Positions 44,519 to 53,838 of a stretch of DNA of 64,000 nucleotides are shown here, piece by piece. Origin of the DNA: Ruegeria sediminis (GTDB lineage Bacteria; Pseudomonadota; Alphaproteobacteria; Rhodobacterales; Rhodobacteraceae); NCBI RefSeq assembly GCF_005938215.1, contig NZ_VCPD01000004.1:248001-312000 (forward strand). The letters are read 5' to 3'. How positions within the stretch are numbered: the first letter of the stretch is position 1; every line of letters begins with the position of its first letter. A model generated the notes under the pieces. It was not told the origin of the DNA. It made no database searches and worked only from the letters and a program-made list of their open reading frames with translations. Both the position numbers and the translations under genes were made by a program.

Positions 44519-45934
44519 ATGGGTAGCCAATTGTTAGGATGGATACCGTTGGCAACGCGGACAGTAACGAAGCGAAAAAAGCAGATGGGGTTTGGATCGA
44601 CAAGCGAAGTGTCCCGACCGTACATCGTGCTCATTCTGTTGTTGTGTTTCATTCTACCTTTCTACTTCAATATCGCCGATTTCCGCCTGAGCGGATATCG
44701 CACTGCGCTGATCCTATTGTTTGTTCCGGCGGTCGTCCGATGGTTAGACGGGAGTGATCGGGTACGCGCGGTTGATCTGTTGCTAGTATGTTTCGCAATT
44801 TGGGGTAGTATTGCGATTCTGGCCAACCACGGATTTGCGCAGTATGAGTACATCGGCATCAGGTTGATCGAGACTTTGTCACCGTATTTCATTGCCCGCT
44901 GGTTGATTCGAGATGCAAGCGCCTTCCGGGCATTCTCTGGATGGCTCTTTTTTGTCGTTGTTCTGATGCTTCCTTTCAGCATCCACCAATCCTTCACAAA
45001 CCGATCGATAGTACTCGAGTTTTTTGACAGCTTTAGTGAAGCCTATCGCACCGTACAGCAAGAACCACGACTGGGACTGTATCGCGCGCAAGGGTTCCTG
45101 CCGCACCCGATATTGTTCGGTGTATTCTGCAGCCCCGCATTTGCATTGGCGTGGTACGTTCTTGGGTACGACCGGAGCCTTGTTTTCAAGCTCCCAAGAG
45201 TCGGTCTCATTGGATTGGTCGTGTTTACGTCGTTATCTTCGGGCGCATGGTTGTCAGTCATGGTTCAGGTCGCACTGATGCTGTGGAACAGGGTCATGGC
45301 CGCAATTCAAGCGAAATGGAAACTTCTGCTCTACATGTTCGCGGGGATGTACATCTTCATCGAAATCTTTTCCAATCGTTCGCCAGCGCAAATCTTCGCA
45401 GCCTACCTGACGATCAAGAAATCGACGGCTTGGAACCGGATTCACATCTTCAACAACGCTATCGATGACATTATGCGCAACCCGATCTTCGGTATCGGAC
45501 TGAATGACTGGACGCGCCCTCGTTGGATGCTGGCAAGTGTCGACAATTTTTGGTTGGTGATGACCATGCGGTATGGACTCCCGGCCTTTCTTTGCCTACT
45601 TGCGGCAGTCATACTACTTTATCGTGACATTGGCCGAGTAACTCTGACCGGAAAGCTAGCGTGCTATCGGTTGGGTTACCTTTTCGCCTTGACTGGCGTT
45701 TGTGTCGCCGCGATTTCGGTCCACCTATGGGACGCGGTATACTGCCTACTAATGTTCATGCTTGGCGCGGGAGTCTGGTTTGTGGACGCGAAAGATGAAA
45801 GCGTGACGGAACCGGTCGTTGCCCCCTCGGGGCCGGATCGCAAGATCAGGTACACCCGGTTCGGCAAGGATCATGATGCTCCAGTCGCGAGACGCCGCAC
45901 GAAAAGCCAACTTGGGGCAAGGGACAACGACTGA
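44519..45934 (+). CDS. O-antigen ligase/Wzy-like polymerase
   Basis: This polytopic protein of about 471 residues has 10-11 hydrophobic segments and a larger periplasmic loop near the middle, with the SLSSGAWLSVMVQ region and the loop motif NAIDDIMRNPIFGIGLNDW typical of the Wzy/WaaL superfamily. It would join repeat units at the periplasmic face. The ATG at 44519 follows GAAGG; a GTG at 44510 is an alternative. It ends directly before the next sulfotransferase gene (no gap), so the two are co-transcribed. Confidence 0.8.
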   Translation: MGSQLLGWIPLATRTVTKRKKQMGFGSTSEVSRPYIVLILLLCFILPFYFNIADFRLSGYRTALILLFVPAVVRWLDGSDRVRAVDLLLVCFAIWGSIAILANHGFAQYEYIGIRLIETLSPYFIARWLIRDASAFRAFSGWLFFVVVLMLPFSIHQSFTNRSIVLEFFDSFSEAYRTVQQEPRLGLYRAQGFLPHPILFGVFCSPAFALAWYVLGYDRSLVFKLPRVGLIGLVVFTSLSSGAWLSVMVQVALMLWNRVMAAIQAKWKLLLYMFAGMYIFIEIFSNRSPAQIFAAYLTIKKSTAWNRIHIFNNAIDDIMRNPIFGIGLNDWTRPRWMLASVDNFWLVMTMRYGLPAFLCLLAAVILLYRDIGRVTLTGKLACYRLGYLFALTGVCVAAISVHLWDAVYCLLMFMLGAGVWFVDAKDESVTEPVVAPSGPDRKIRYTRFGKDHDAPVARRRTKSQLGARDND

Positions 45935-46855
45935 ATGACTGTTCAGGACAACAAGATCAGGACGGATGCCGGTCTGGGCCGAAAATCACGCCGGTCGAGA
46001 TTTCGGAAGAGGATTACCCAAATTCCCATCTCCGTCCGCAAAAACTACCGGCTCTTTCGAAATCCGGAGTTCTGGCAGATGCTACCACTCTTGCTCGCCT
46101 GCCGACTTCAAGAGCGCAACTTTGCCGAGGAACGGACAAAAATATTCGTCGGAACGCATCACAAGGCAATGACGACATATTTCAAGCCCGTTCTCAGGAT
46201 CCTGTCTTTTGGATTGGGAACACGCTTCGAAGAAATCTCGAAAGAGATTCCGCAACCGGAAACCCGGGTCTTTCTGTCGATGCACAGCCGGACGCCTTTG
46301 TCCGAGATTGGGCCATACAGGGGGGTTCATGTCATGCGCGATCCGCGCGACGTGATCGTTTCCTCCTACTATTATCATTTGTGGACCAACGAGCTTTGGG
46401 CCCACGTTCCGGATGAGAACGGACTGTCCTATCAGGACAAACTCCGGTCGGTTGACAAGAAGGACGGCCTGTTCATGACAATCCGGCATTTCATCTATTT
46501 CAACCGAGAAACACTAGAAAACTGGAATTTGGATGATCCTGATATTCTAGAAGTCTCCTACGACGCCTTGATGGGAGAGAACCGCGACAAGCAATATTCC
46601 GAGATATTCACGTTTCTTGGATTGACCGATAGGGCGCATGAACTGGGCGTGCGGTTGATGCGCCTATTCGAGGCTGGCAATCGGAGCAAAGTACCCGCGG
46701 GCAGAACCAATGAGCGGGCGCATATCCGCAGTGGCCGAAGTGGACAGTGGAAAGACGAGTTGGAACCTGAACACGTAGCATTCATCGAACGCGAGTTTGG
46801 GCACATCCTGGACAAGTTCGGATATCCCCGGGCCAGTCCGGAACTGGAAAGATGA
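45935..46855 (+). CDS. Sulfotransferase domain protein
   Basis: The 306-residue product has a Sulfotransfer_1-like core: IFVGTHHKAMTTYF as a variant PAPS loop near residue 70, HVMRDPRDVIVSSYYYH near 131, and the C-terminal RSGRSGQWKDELEPEH that binds the PAPS adenine in the family. The basic N-terminal 50 residues are not part of the fold. It begins at the base after the Wzy-like stop codon, which suggests that the polymer assembled by that protein is sulfated. Confidence 0.82.
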   Translation: MTVQDNKIRTDAGLGRKSRRSRFRKRITQIPISVRKNYRLFRNPEFWQMLPLLLACRLQERNFAEERTKIFVGTHHKAMTTYFKPVLRILSFGLGTRFEEISKEIPQPETRVFLSMHSRTPLSEIGPYRGVHVMRDPRDVIVSSYYYHLWTNELWAHVPDENGLSYQDKLRSVDKKDGLFMTIRHFIYFNRETLENWNLDDPDILEVSYDALMGENRDKQYSEIFTFLGLTDRAHELGVRLMRLFEAGNRSKVPAGRTNERAHIRSGRSGQWKDELEPEHVAFIEREFGHILDKFGYPRASPELER

Positions 46856-46871
46856 ACATGCGGACATCCAT

Positions 46872-47552
46872 TCACCCGAGTGGCAGAAAACGCCGCCGGG
46901 CCATTCCGAACGCGCGACGCAATTGTTTGATTTGCGGCATGCGGCCAGCCAATACCGCCTCCAACTCAGCTTGGGTCATGTCGCCCCGCAGGGAGGTGCG
47001 TGGCCGCAGGAACGCGTCTTTGCGAAGTAACCCGGCATCGCTGGAATAGGACGCAGTATAGCCGGTTTGGCGAAGGAAACGAAGGACACGGGCGTCGTAG
47101 CGGCCAAACGGTATTCCGGCTAGATTGACAGGATGGCCGCAGATTTTCTGCAGCAAGTCGCGGGACAGGCTTAGTTCCCGATGGAGCGCGTCGTCGTTCA
47201 GACTAGTCCAATCGACATGTGCAATTCCGTGGCTGCCGATTTTCATCCCCGCTTCGACAAGTGCCGTGAGGTGCCTACGTTCTAGTGAACCCTCTTTGTC
47301 TAACCGTCCAGTCAAAATGAAAAAGATCGCGTGCAGTCCCCGTTCAAGCAAGGCCGGCACGGCGACTTCATAATCCGACAGGTTCCCGTCGTCAAAGGTC
47401 AGGACGTAAGCCTTCGGATCGGGCGATCCCGCGATCCGGTCAACAACGCTCAGGAACTGCGCCTCAGACATCCAGTATCTCGACTCACCATCCTCAAGTA
47501 TGCGGGCAGTGGGGCCAATACCGTGAAAGTTGAGAGCAATCAGATGCTTCAT
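46872..47552 (-). CDS. Polysaccharide deacetylase (NodB homology)
   Basis: The 226-residue protein has the NodB motifs YVLTFDDGN (catalytic Asp and metal Asp) near residue 49 and IGSHGIAHVDW (metal histidines) near 106. It would remove N- or O-acetyl groups from the polymer. It has no signal peptide. It is the last gene of a tightly packed four-gene run and starts one base after the FemAB-like stop. XrtA-type EPS loci carry a related deacetylase. Confidence 0.87.
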   Translation of the reverse strand: MKHLIALNFHGIGPTARILEDGESRYWMSEAQFLSVVDRIAGSPDPKAYVLTFDDGNLSDYEVAVPALLERGLHAIFFILTGRLDKEGSLERRHLTALVEAGMKIGSHGIAHVDWTSLNDDALHRELSLSRDLLQKICGHPVNLAGIPFGRYDARVLRFLRQTGYTASYSSDAGLLRKDAFLRPRTSLRGDMTQAELEAVLAGRMPQIKQLRRAFGMARRRFLPLG

Positions 47553-47553
47553 G

Positions 47554-48576
47554 TCAGGTTTTGTATTTGCGATGCAACGATTCAGCCAAGCCGATCAGGC
47601 CAGCCACAGGTCCTTTTGGCCAGGCTTCGTAGGGTCCCGCGGCCGTGGAATCCCGGCCGCCTGTCCGCAACTTGAAACGGGTAACGTCAGGGTTTACGTC
47701 AGGGTCTATTCCACCCAAATCCAAGCACTTGAGACCTAATTCGCGGCAATGAAGCACAGCGCGCCACATCAAGTAGTGCCCGGCATTAAGCCTTCGCCCT
47801 GTCGGAGAAGTGGCTCCAAACAAGTAGGTCGCATTCGAGCCCGCTATCCCGAGTGTCATTGCTCCGATATCCTCGCCATCCTTACGTGCGACCAAGACCG
47901 TATGATCGAAATCCTCGCCCGACAAAGAATAGTAGAATTCCGGTGGAATATCGGGTCTAAACCCTTTGGCCGCTTGAACCTGTTCATAGAGGATTTGAAA
48001 CCGTTGGGACAAAAAACGGATCGGCCCGGTTTCCAGGTCCAACTCCGCTTTCAGCGCGTTTCTCAATGGATTGCGCCATTTGCCATGAAGTGCGGCCAAA
48101 AGCTTCTCATCGTTCTGTTTGGGATCGATCAGGACCGTCCGATAGACCGGGGCGCGGGCGGTCGGGACAAAGCCTGCGCGCGCAATCACTTCGTCCGGTA
48201 CAGAAACAGAGGCTGGAAAGCGCAAGCGCAGAGTGTGGCCGGAAAAATGCGCGTACTGGCGAAGATCACGCAGTACGCCGCAGAGTGTATCTGCATCAAG
48301 CATGTCGTCATTCTCAAGACGAGTCAAAGGTCCGGCGGCGATCCAAGCGATCCCCCGGTTCAGCAATGGAGCCCGTTTGACTCTGAGACAGGCTGCGGCG
48401 ACCGGCGCACCCAGCGCATTATGCAGGCTTACAAATTCCGCATTGGATCCAATCCGTTCGGCCGCGGCCTTGGCGTAGGTCAACGTCTGTTCGTAGGTGA
48501 GATCCTCGAACCCTCGGCAGAGTTCAGGCCAGTCATCGGGCGCCACGCGGCGCAGGGTCAGAGGGAGTTGCGCCAT
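47554..48576 (-). CDS. FemAB-like GNAT-fold acyltransferase
   Basis: The 340-residue protein resembles FemAB/GNAT-type proteins associated with exosortase-type EPS loci. Visible are RNALKAELDLE near residue 178, the KDGEDIGAMTLGIAG strand near 240, YLFGATSPTGRRLNAGHYLMWRAV as the cofactor region, and the CLDLGGIDPD end strand. Related enzymes transfer aminoacyl or acyl groups to amino sugars. Its ATG overlaps the stop of the preceding sulfotransferase (TGATG). Confidence 0.78.
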   Translation of the reverse strand: MAQLPLTLRRVAPDDWPELCRGFEDLTYEQTLTYAKAAAERIGSNAEFVSLHNALGAPVAAACLRVKRAPLLNRGIAWIAAGPLTRLENDDMLDADTLCGVLRDLRQYAHFSGHTLRLRFPASVSVPDEVIARAGFVPTARAPVYRTVLIDPKQNDEKLLAALHGKWRNPLRNALKAELDLETGPIRFLSQRFQILYEQVQAAKGFRPDIPPEFYYSLSGEDFDHTVLVARKDGEDIGAMTLGIAGSNATYLFGATSPTGRRLNAGHYLMWRAVLHCRELGLKCLDLGGIDPDVNPDVTRFKLRTGGRDSTAAGPYEAWPKGPVAGLIGLAESLHRKYKT

Positions 48577-49520
48577 CAGATCGGTGCCATTTCCTGTACC
48601 GACCGCAGCATCCGTTCCAGTGCAAGTTCTTCCTCCGGGGCCAATGGTCGGGAAGGTTGTAGAGCGAATTCATTTGGAATACCGTCGCGGGCACCGGGAA
48701 AAATTGAAAGTCCGTTCTGTGACAGAAACACTTCAACATTTGCCAGAACTTGCCATGGGTCGACGCATAGGTTTTCGTAATCGATCCGAAAATACCGTTC
48801 CGATCCGACATGGGCGCAATCGCGTTCGATATCCTGCGCAACGCCAATTACTTGCCGGCAGGCGCGCTCAATGATGGTATCGCCGCCCGCGTTCGACGGC
48901 CGGACGGACCACCACTTTTCCCGATCCAGCCTTGGCCCTTTGTTGTGCTGCTGCGCCCGGATAATGGATCTAGCGGTGTTCTTGGCATCGCGTCGGATTT
49001 CAAGAAACAGACAACCTGGAAACAGCGCGTCGAGAAGCCGGACACGGTTCGAATGCATTACGTTTTTGTTCACGAAAGGAGCATCGGCAAGCGCTGAAAT
49101 TCCCGCCAGCGTCCTTCGAATTTCCTCGACAGGTAATCCTGTAAGCCCGCGCTCGTCGATCCAGTGGCCATCCTCCAACCACCTCCGCCAGATCCATCCT
49201 CCTTCATTGGGAGCGGCCCAACCGGAAATATGGCCGTAGACACTTTGGTACTCGGGCTTGTGCTTGGGAACCAACCTCTGACCAAGCATGGTCGCAGTTA
49301 GGGGCGTCTGGTAGAACCGGTGCGCGAAATTCGAAAAATAAGAGAATTTGAACCCCGCTATCATGATTTCATAAAAAAGCGACGTCCCGGATCTCGGTGC
49401 TCCTAGGATAAATACATGCGGCCAGCGGGCTGCCGATTGCCGCGCGAGCATCCTGGACTCCAGCGGGGAAAGAACGGTATGTACCGCCCCGCGCAAGAGT
49501 GATGTCGCTAGGTTACTCAT
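48576..49520 (-). CDS. Sulfotransferase family protein
   Basis: The 314-residue product has the PAPS loop HVFILGAPRSGTSLFYE near residue 38, a FVNKNVMHSNRVRLL segment and the LEIRRDAKNTARSII 3'-phosphate site near 175. The ATG at 49520 overlaps the stop of the GT2 gene (ATGA), and the stop overlaps the FemAB-like start, so translation is coupled at both ends. The frame is open to 49610, but that part lies in the GT2 gene. Confidence 0.83.
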   Translation of the reverse strand: MSNLATSLLRGAVHTVLSPLESRMLARQSAARWPHVFILGAPRSGTSLFYEIMIAGFKFSYFSNFAHRFYQTPLTATMLGQRLVPKHKPEYQSVYGHISGWAAPNEGGWIWRRWLEDGHWIDERGLTGLPVEEIRRTLAGISALADAPFVNKNVMHSNRVRLLDALFPGCLFLEIRRDAKNTARSIIRAQQHNKGPRLDREKWWSVRPSNAGGDTIIERACRQVIGVAQDIERDCAHVGSERYFRIDYENLCVDPWQVLANVEVFLSQNGLSIFPGARDGIPNEFALQPSRPLAPEEELALERMLRSVQEMAPI

Positions 49521-50554
49521 GCCGCCATGTCCGCTGAAGGCTTTGGCGGAACTTGCCCACGCGGTGGTCTCACCAGAGCCCGAATCAGGAATGACAATCT
49601 CTTGCGCCAAGCCCGAGCGCCTTCGTTCCTTGGTCGTATCAGGCTCACGGGCAAAAACCAGGCGGCGCGCAAAAGGTCACCGCTCAACATGAGCATGGTT
49701 CCCAACCATGCGACCGTGGGGCCGCGCGAAAACCGAAGGAAAAGGATCCGTCCTTTTGCAATCTCAACGGATTTCCACGGCGATCTCTGGCCCGTAGAAA
49801 ACGCACCGTGATGTATGATCCTGATATCCGGATTGTAGCGCACTTTTAGGCCTGCCTGCCTGACACGCCAGCACCATTCCGCCTCTTCGCTATACATGAA
49901 AAAGCGGTCATCCATCATGCCGACCCTGTCGACGACTTCTCTCGAGAGCATCATGAAACATCCTGCCACGACATCCACATCTTGTACGCGATCCCGCGCA
50001 AGTGAAACGTAGCGTTGATCGCCAAATTGCCGACTGTTGCGGATCAATTTGTTGGGAACGAAGACATTCCAGAAAAGCCCACTCAACGAGACTTGGCGAA
50101 ACAATGTAAGTTGTTGCGTTCCGTCGCCCAACGACGCGTGGCAACCAAGGATGCCGACATCCGGGTTGACCTCCAGATATTTCACAGCCCTTTCGAGTGC
50201 GCCATCAAGAATTTCCGTGTCAGGATTAAGTACAAGCAAATAACGGCCTTGCGCGTGCCGTATGCCGATATTGTTGCCCCAGGCGTAGCCACCGTTTTGG
50301 CCCGTAGCTAACACCTTCACCCGTGGAAACGTCCTTCGAAGCGACGCGACGCTGCCATCCGTGGAAGCGTTGTCCACCACGATGACCTCAAGATCCAACG
50401 CTCCTGCATTGTCCAATACCGATTGGATCGCATTGGCGGTCACATCTTGAGTATTGTAATTTACGATGATCACGCTCAGGTCGAACCGGGCCCGAGCAGG
50501 CGAAACGCAGGGTGCGGGCATATTAGGTTTCGGGTTTTTTACCTTTTGTTCCAT
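49517..50554 (-). CDS. GT2 family glycosyltransferase
   Basis: A GT-A fold transferase of about 345 residues with DLSVIIVNYNTQD at the start of the domain, VDNASTDGS, the LNPDTEIL (DxD-like) motif, and the EEAEWCWRVRQAG acceptor segment typical of rhamnosyl/galactofuranosyl-type GT2 enzymes. The open frame extends to 50776, but that overlaps the upstream flippase gene. In-frame ATGs at 50578, 50554 and 50521 are possible; none has a good ribosome site, so the exact start is uncertain. It opens a coupled run: GT2, sulfotransferase, FemAB-like, deacetylase. Confidence 0.82.
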   Translation of the reverse strand: MEQKVKNPKPNMPAPCVSPARARFDLSVIIVNYNTQDVTANAIQSVLDNAGALDLEVIVVDNASTDGSVASLRRTFPRVKVLATGQNGGYAWGNNIGIRHAQGRYLLVLNPDTEILDGALERAVKYLEVNPDVGILGCHASLGDGTQQLTLFRQVSLSGLFWNVFVPNKLIRNSRQFGDQRYVSLARDRVQDVDVVAGCFMMLSREVVDRVGMMDDRFFMYSEEAEWCWRVRQAGLKVRYNPDIRIIHHGAFSTGQRSPWKSVEIAKGRILFLRFSRGPTVAWLGTMLMLSGDLLRAAWFLPVSLIRPRNEGARAWRKRLSFLIRALVRPPRGQVPPKPSADMAA

Positions 50555-50639
50555 TTGGTACTTTGCTACTCTCCGCATGTTTTGTTTTGCGAAGTTTCCT
50601 GTCCACGATTTCGAGCACTTGTTTGAGCCTCTGATGTCA

Positions 50640-52214
50640 TCACTTTGTCTGGGGTAGCTTTGCGGATTTAGAGTTATTGAAGTGTTTGTAGAGACGCTTG
50701 GGGATTTGCAGCGCTGTGGTTTCAAAACCGTCGGGGCGACCGGCAAGTATCCATAGAAGAAGATGTGACCCGACATAGGAAAAAACTCCGGTCAGAACTT
50801 TGACTGCGAAGATGTAACGGAGCTTCGGCACGTCGTCAAAAGAAGCGAAGGCCCATCCAAGCTCGTCGTGTGTTCCATAAGCGCTACCAACAAGTGTGAC
50901 TACCGCGATCATGACAATGCAAGAAACAATACTGCGCCAAGAAACGGTCAGAGGCCCAAGAAATGTTCGGTTTCCAAACCGTTTTGCGATTGCCAGAGTC
51001 ATTAAAATTGCGACGACACTGGAAGCACCTGCAGCGATGACCGCCCCGGTAAAGCCAATTTTTACCCCAATCCACATGAGCAGGCTTACCAATACCAATA
51101 GTACCGTATTTCGGATGAAAAGGAGCTTGGTCGAACCGTCGACATATGTCGCGGCGCGGACATTGTCCTGCAGCGCCTCGAGAGCCCTTAGTGGCGCCAG
51201 AACCGCAATCACCTGCCAAGCTTCCAACCACTTGAAACCGAATACTACGACGATGATGTGGTCAGCCACCAAAGCCATACCAATCGAAATCGGCAACAAG
51301 ATCGCGACGAGAAACTCGTTAATTCGGACAAAAGCCGCGTCCTTTTGGTCCGTATTTCGGGAAATGTCCGCGAGCGCGGGGTAAATGACCCTCTGAAATG
51401 GCGCAAAAACTTGAGTCGTGACGAGCATTGTAATCCGGTTGCCCAGCCGGAAAATACCGGCATCAGCTAATCCTAGGGATGCGCCGATCACAATCTGCGG
51501 CATGTTTTTGGACAGAAACTGGGCTATCTGAGCGCCCATTGACCACGTCAAAAAGGAAAAGCTGTCCCGCCAACCCGCCAAAGAAAAGTGTGGCGCCATG
51601 GGAGCCACTCTGAAAGTCCAGGCGCCACGAGCAGTCAGCGAAATTATGTTGGCAACGACGATCGCCCAAAAATCTCTCCACACCCAAGCCAGTGTGATTA
51701 CGAAGACGGAATATACAACGCGGATCAGCGTTTCTTCACCCGCTGCATGACGAAACTGGAGTTTCCTTTCGAACAGAATGAAGCGCGGGCTTCTGAACGC
51801 GACAGTTATTGACAGCAAGCAGAGAGCAGGAACGAGTTGCACAAGTTCGGGAATTCCGACAAAGCTCGCCACCGGTTGTAATATGAAGAAGAAAACCGCG
51901 GCTAAAGCCCCAATTATCACCTGAAATGTGAAAACTGTGTCTAGATGCACCTGCGAAACATCGTCGAGTCGAATGAGCACAACCGATACTTGGCGTTGCA
52001 TCATCTCCAATAAAGTCGTCGCAATCAGAAAAAAGGCTGCGATCCCGAAATCTTCAGGCGACAATAGTCTCGCCGTAATTGCTAGCGTTAGAAACCCGAG
52101 GATTTGTCGGAAAAGACCGCTTGCCAACAGCGTCGCGGCACCTGCCACAAGTGCCGAGCTGCGATCGGGCAAACCTTCTCGCGGATCGGATTCCGGGGAC
52201 TCTTTCAAGTGCAC
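50640..52214 (-). CDS. Wzx-type polysaccharide flippase
   Basis: This membrane protein of about 524 residues has some 13 hydrophobic helices and the MATE/PST layout of lipid-linked oligosaccharide flippases, starting with GLFRQILGFLTLAITARLLSPEDFG split over two helices and a GNRITMLVTTQVFAPFQRV segment mid-protein. It would move undecaprenol-linked repeat units to the periplasm. The start is uncertain: a GTG at 52214 and a TTG at 52244 are both in frame. It lies upstream of the GT2 gene in the same direction. Confidence 0.83.
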   Translation of the reverse strand: MHLKESPESDPREGLPDRSSALVAGAATLLASGLFRQILGFLTLAITARLLSPEDFGIAAFFLIATTLLEMMQRQVSVVLIRLDDVSQVHLDTVFTFQVIIGALAAVFFFILQPVASFVGIPELVQLVPALCLLSITVAFRSPRFILFERKLQFRHAAGEETLIRVVYSVFVITLAWVWRDFWAIVVANIISLTARGAWTFRVAPMAPHFSLAGWRDSFSFLTWSMGAQIAQFLSKNMPQIVIGASLGLADAGIFRLGNRITMLVTTQVFAPFQRVIYPALADISRNTDQKDAAFVRINEFLVAILLPISIGMALVADHIIVVVFGFKWLEAWQVIAVLAPLRALEALQDNVRAATYVDGSTKLLFIRNTVLLVLVSLLMWIGVKIGFTGAVIAAGASSVVAILMTLAIAKRFGNRTFLGPLTVSWRSIVSCIVMIAVVTLVGSAYGTHDELGWAFASFDDVPKLRYIFAVKVLTGVFSYVGSHLLLWILAGRPDGFETTALQIPKRLYKHFNNSKSAKLPQTK

Positions 52215-52575
52215 CGTCTTTCTCAATTCAACAATCAACCACAATACTAATCAATGTTTCGCAGACTGGCACCTCCACGTCGCCTGCCCAACTCGAGATC
52301 GACGTCACGGTGTCTGGGTTTTACCGCCAGAACTAATACCGGCAACTTCTTAACCATCGCCAAACCCGAACCATACCGGTCCAGTGTCAGCATTACATGA
52401 CTTGATTCGTTGGATACTTCTGTTCAGTGTCGGAATGTTGGGCCATATTTCAAGGGATATTCTCGAACGGCTTCAAAAAAACGGGCGACATACACTGAAA
52501 CATGCCCAAAACGAGATGTTTAAAGTTGCTAGATGGCAACTAGGATCGCGGAAGCCATTTGTTAGGTGTGACTAT
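52215..52575. other. Divergent region between flippase and dehydrogenase genes
   Basis: This 361-bp gap separates divergently transcribed genes. The dehydrogenase frame is open from 52384, but the region lacks that family's sequence. I see no hairpin or operator that I can support. Confidence 0.45.
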
Positions 52576-53838
52576 ATGAAGATCGCGATTTTCGGGATGG
52601 GGTATGTCGGCTTCACGGCGGCGTGTTGCCTGGCACACCAGGGGCACGAAGTTGTGGGCATCGAGGTGAATGCCGACAAGGTGTCCGAGATCAACTCCGG
52701 CCAGCCTCCGATCAAGGAACCCGGCGTGGGCGAGTTGCTGGCGACGGCCCGGAGCAAGGGCCTGATCCGCGCGGTCACCGAAGTCCCCGATCTGGCCGAA
52801 TTCGATCTTGCCATCGTCTGCGTCGGCACGCCCAGTTCCAATGACGGCTCGCACAACATGAACTTCGTGGCCGAGGTCACCCGCCAGATCGCAAACACCG
52901 TGTCGCCCGACCGGTCGCGGCCGTTGACGGTTGCCTACCGGTCAACCTTTCGCCCCGGTACCGTCAAACAGCTGATCGAGCCGATCTTCCGAAACTGCCT
53001 GGGTGACCGCACCGAACAGGCGGTCGAGATCGTATACAACCCCGAATTCCTGCGCGAAGCCTCGGCAGTCAAGGATTTCTTCGATCCGCCCAAGATCGTC
53101 GTCGGCACCAGGGATGGCAAACGCTCCGGCGTGATGGACGCGCTGCATGAAGGTCTCGATGCACCCGTCTTTTATACGGCTTATGAAGAGGCCGAGATCA
53201 CCAAATTCGTCGACAATACCTGGCACGCGATCAAGGTGGCTTATGCCAATGAGATCGGTCGGATCTGTCACCGGATGGGCGTGTCGGCGAGAACCGTACA
53301 CGAGATATTCGTCTCGGACACCAAGCTCAACATCTCGGCCACATACACCCGCCCGGGTGGTGCATTCGGCGGATCGTGCCTGCCCAAGGACATCCGGGCG
53401 CTGCAGCACATCGCGGAAGAGATCGGCGCGCACACGCACCTGATCGACAGCCTTTTGCGAACGAACGAAACCCACAAGACCTACCAAGCGCAGGACATCA
53501 TGGCTCGGCTGCCGGACGGCGGCCGGGTGCTGATGGCAGGACTGGCGTTCAAGGCCGAAACCGACGACCTGCGCGAAAGCCCCAATGTCGATATTGCCAG
53601 GCGACTGCTGGAAGGCGGCTATCAGCTTTCGGTCTATGACCCGGCGATCAGGCCCACAGATCTGCGTGGCCAGAACCTTGGATACGCCTTCGCCCACCTG
53701 CCAACCGTCAGCACCTTGTTGGTCGACAGGGAAACGGCCGAGGCCGGGCCCTGGGATCTGGTGATCGGGTCGAACAGGATTGTCGACGAGTTGGATCTGG
53801 GCGATGTCGAGGTGGTGCGGACCTATGAATATGACTAG
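52576..53838 (+). CDS. Nucleotide-sugar dehydrogenase, AlgD/GDP-mannose dehydrogenase-like
   Basis: The 420-residue enzyme oxidises a UDP- or GDP-hexose to the uronic acid with NAD+. It shows the N-terminal KIAIFGMGYVGFTAA Rossmann motif, GQPPIKEPGVGELL, GTPSSNDGSHNM, NPEFLREASAVKDF, and the catalytic cysteine in GGSCLPKDIRAL. The details, especially the GAFGGSCLPKD form and FRPGTVKQLIEP, are closer to GDP-mannose dehydrogenase than to UDP-glucose dehydrogenase, but the substrate is not certain. The ATG at 52576 begins the conserved region; AGGTG precedes it. It overlaps the following GT4 gene. Its product would make the polymer acidic. Confidence 0.88.
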   Translation: MKIAIFGMGYVGFTAACCLAHQGHEVVGIEVNADKVSEINSGQPPIKEPGVGELLATARSKGLIRAVTEVPDLAEFDLAIVCVGTPSSNDGSHNMNFVAEVTRQIANTVSPDRSRPLTVAYRSTFRPGTVKQLIEPIFRNCLGDRTEQAVEIVYNPEFLREASAVKDFFDPPKIVVGTRDGKRSGVMDALHEGLDAPVFYTAYEEAEITKFVDNTWHAIKVAYANEIGRICHRMGVSARTVHEIFVSDTKLNISATYTRPGGAFGGSCLPKDIRALQHIAEEIGAHTHLIDSLLRTNETHKTYQAQDIMARLPDGGRVLMAGLAFKAETDDLRESPNVDIARRLLEGGYQLSVYDPAIRPTDLRGQNLGYAFAHLPTVSTLLVDRETAEAGPWDLVIGSNRIVDELDLGDVEVVRTYEYD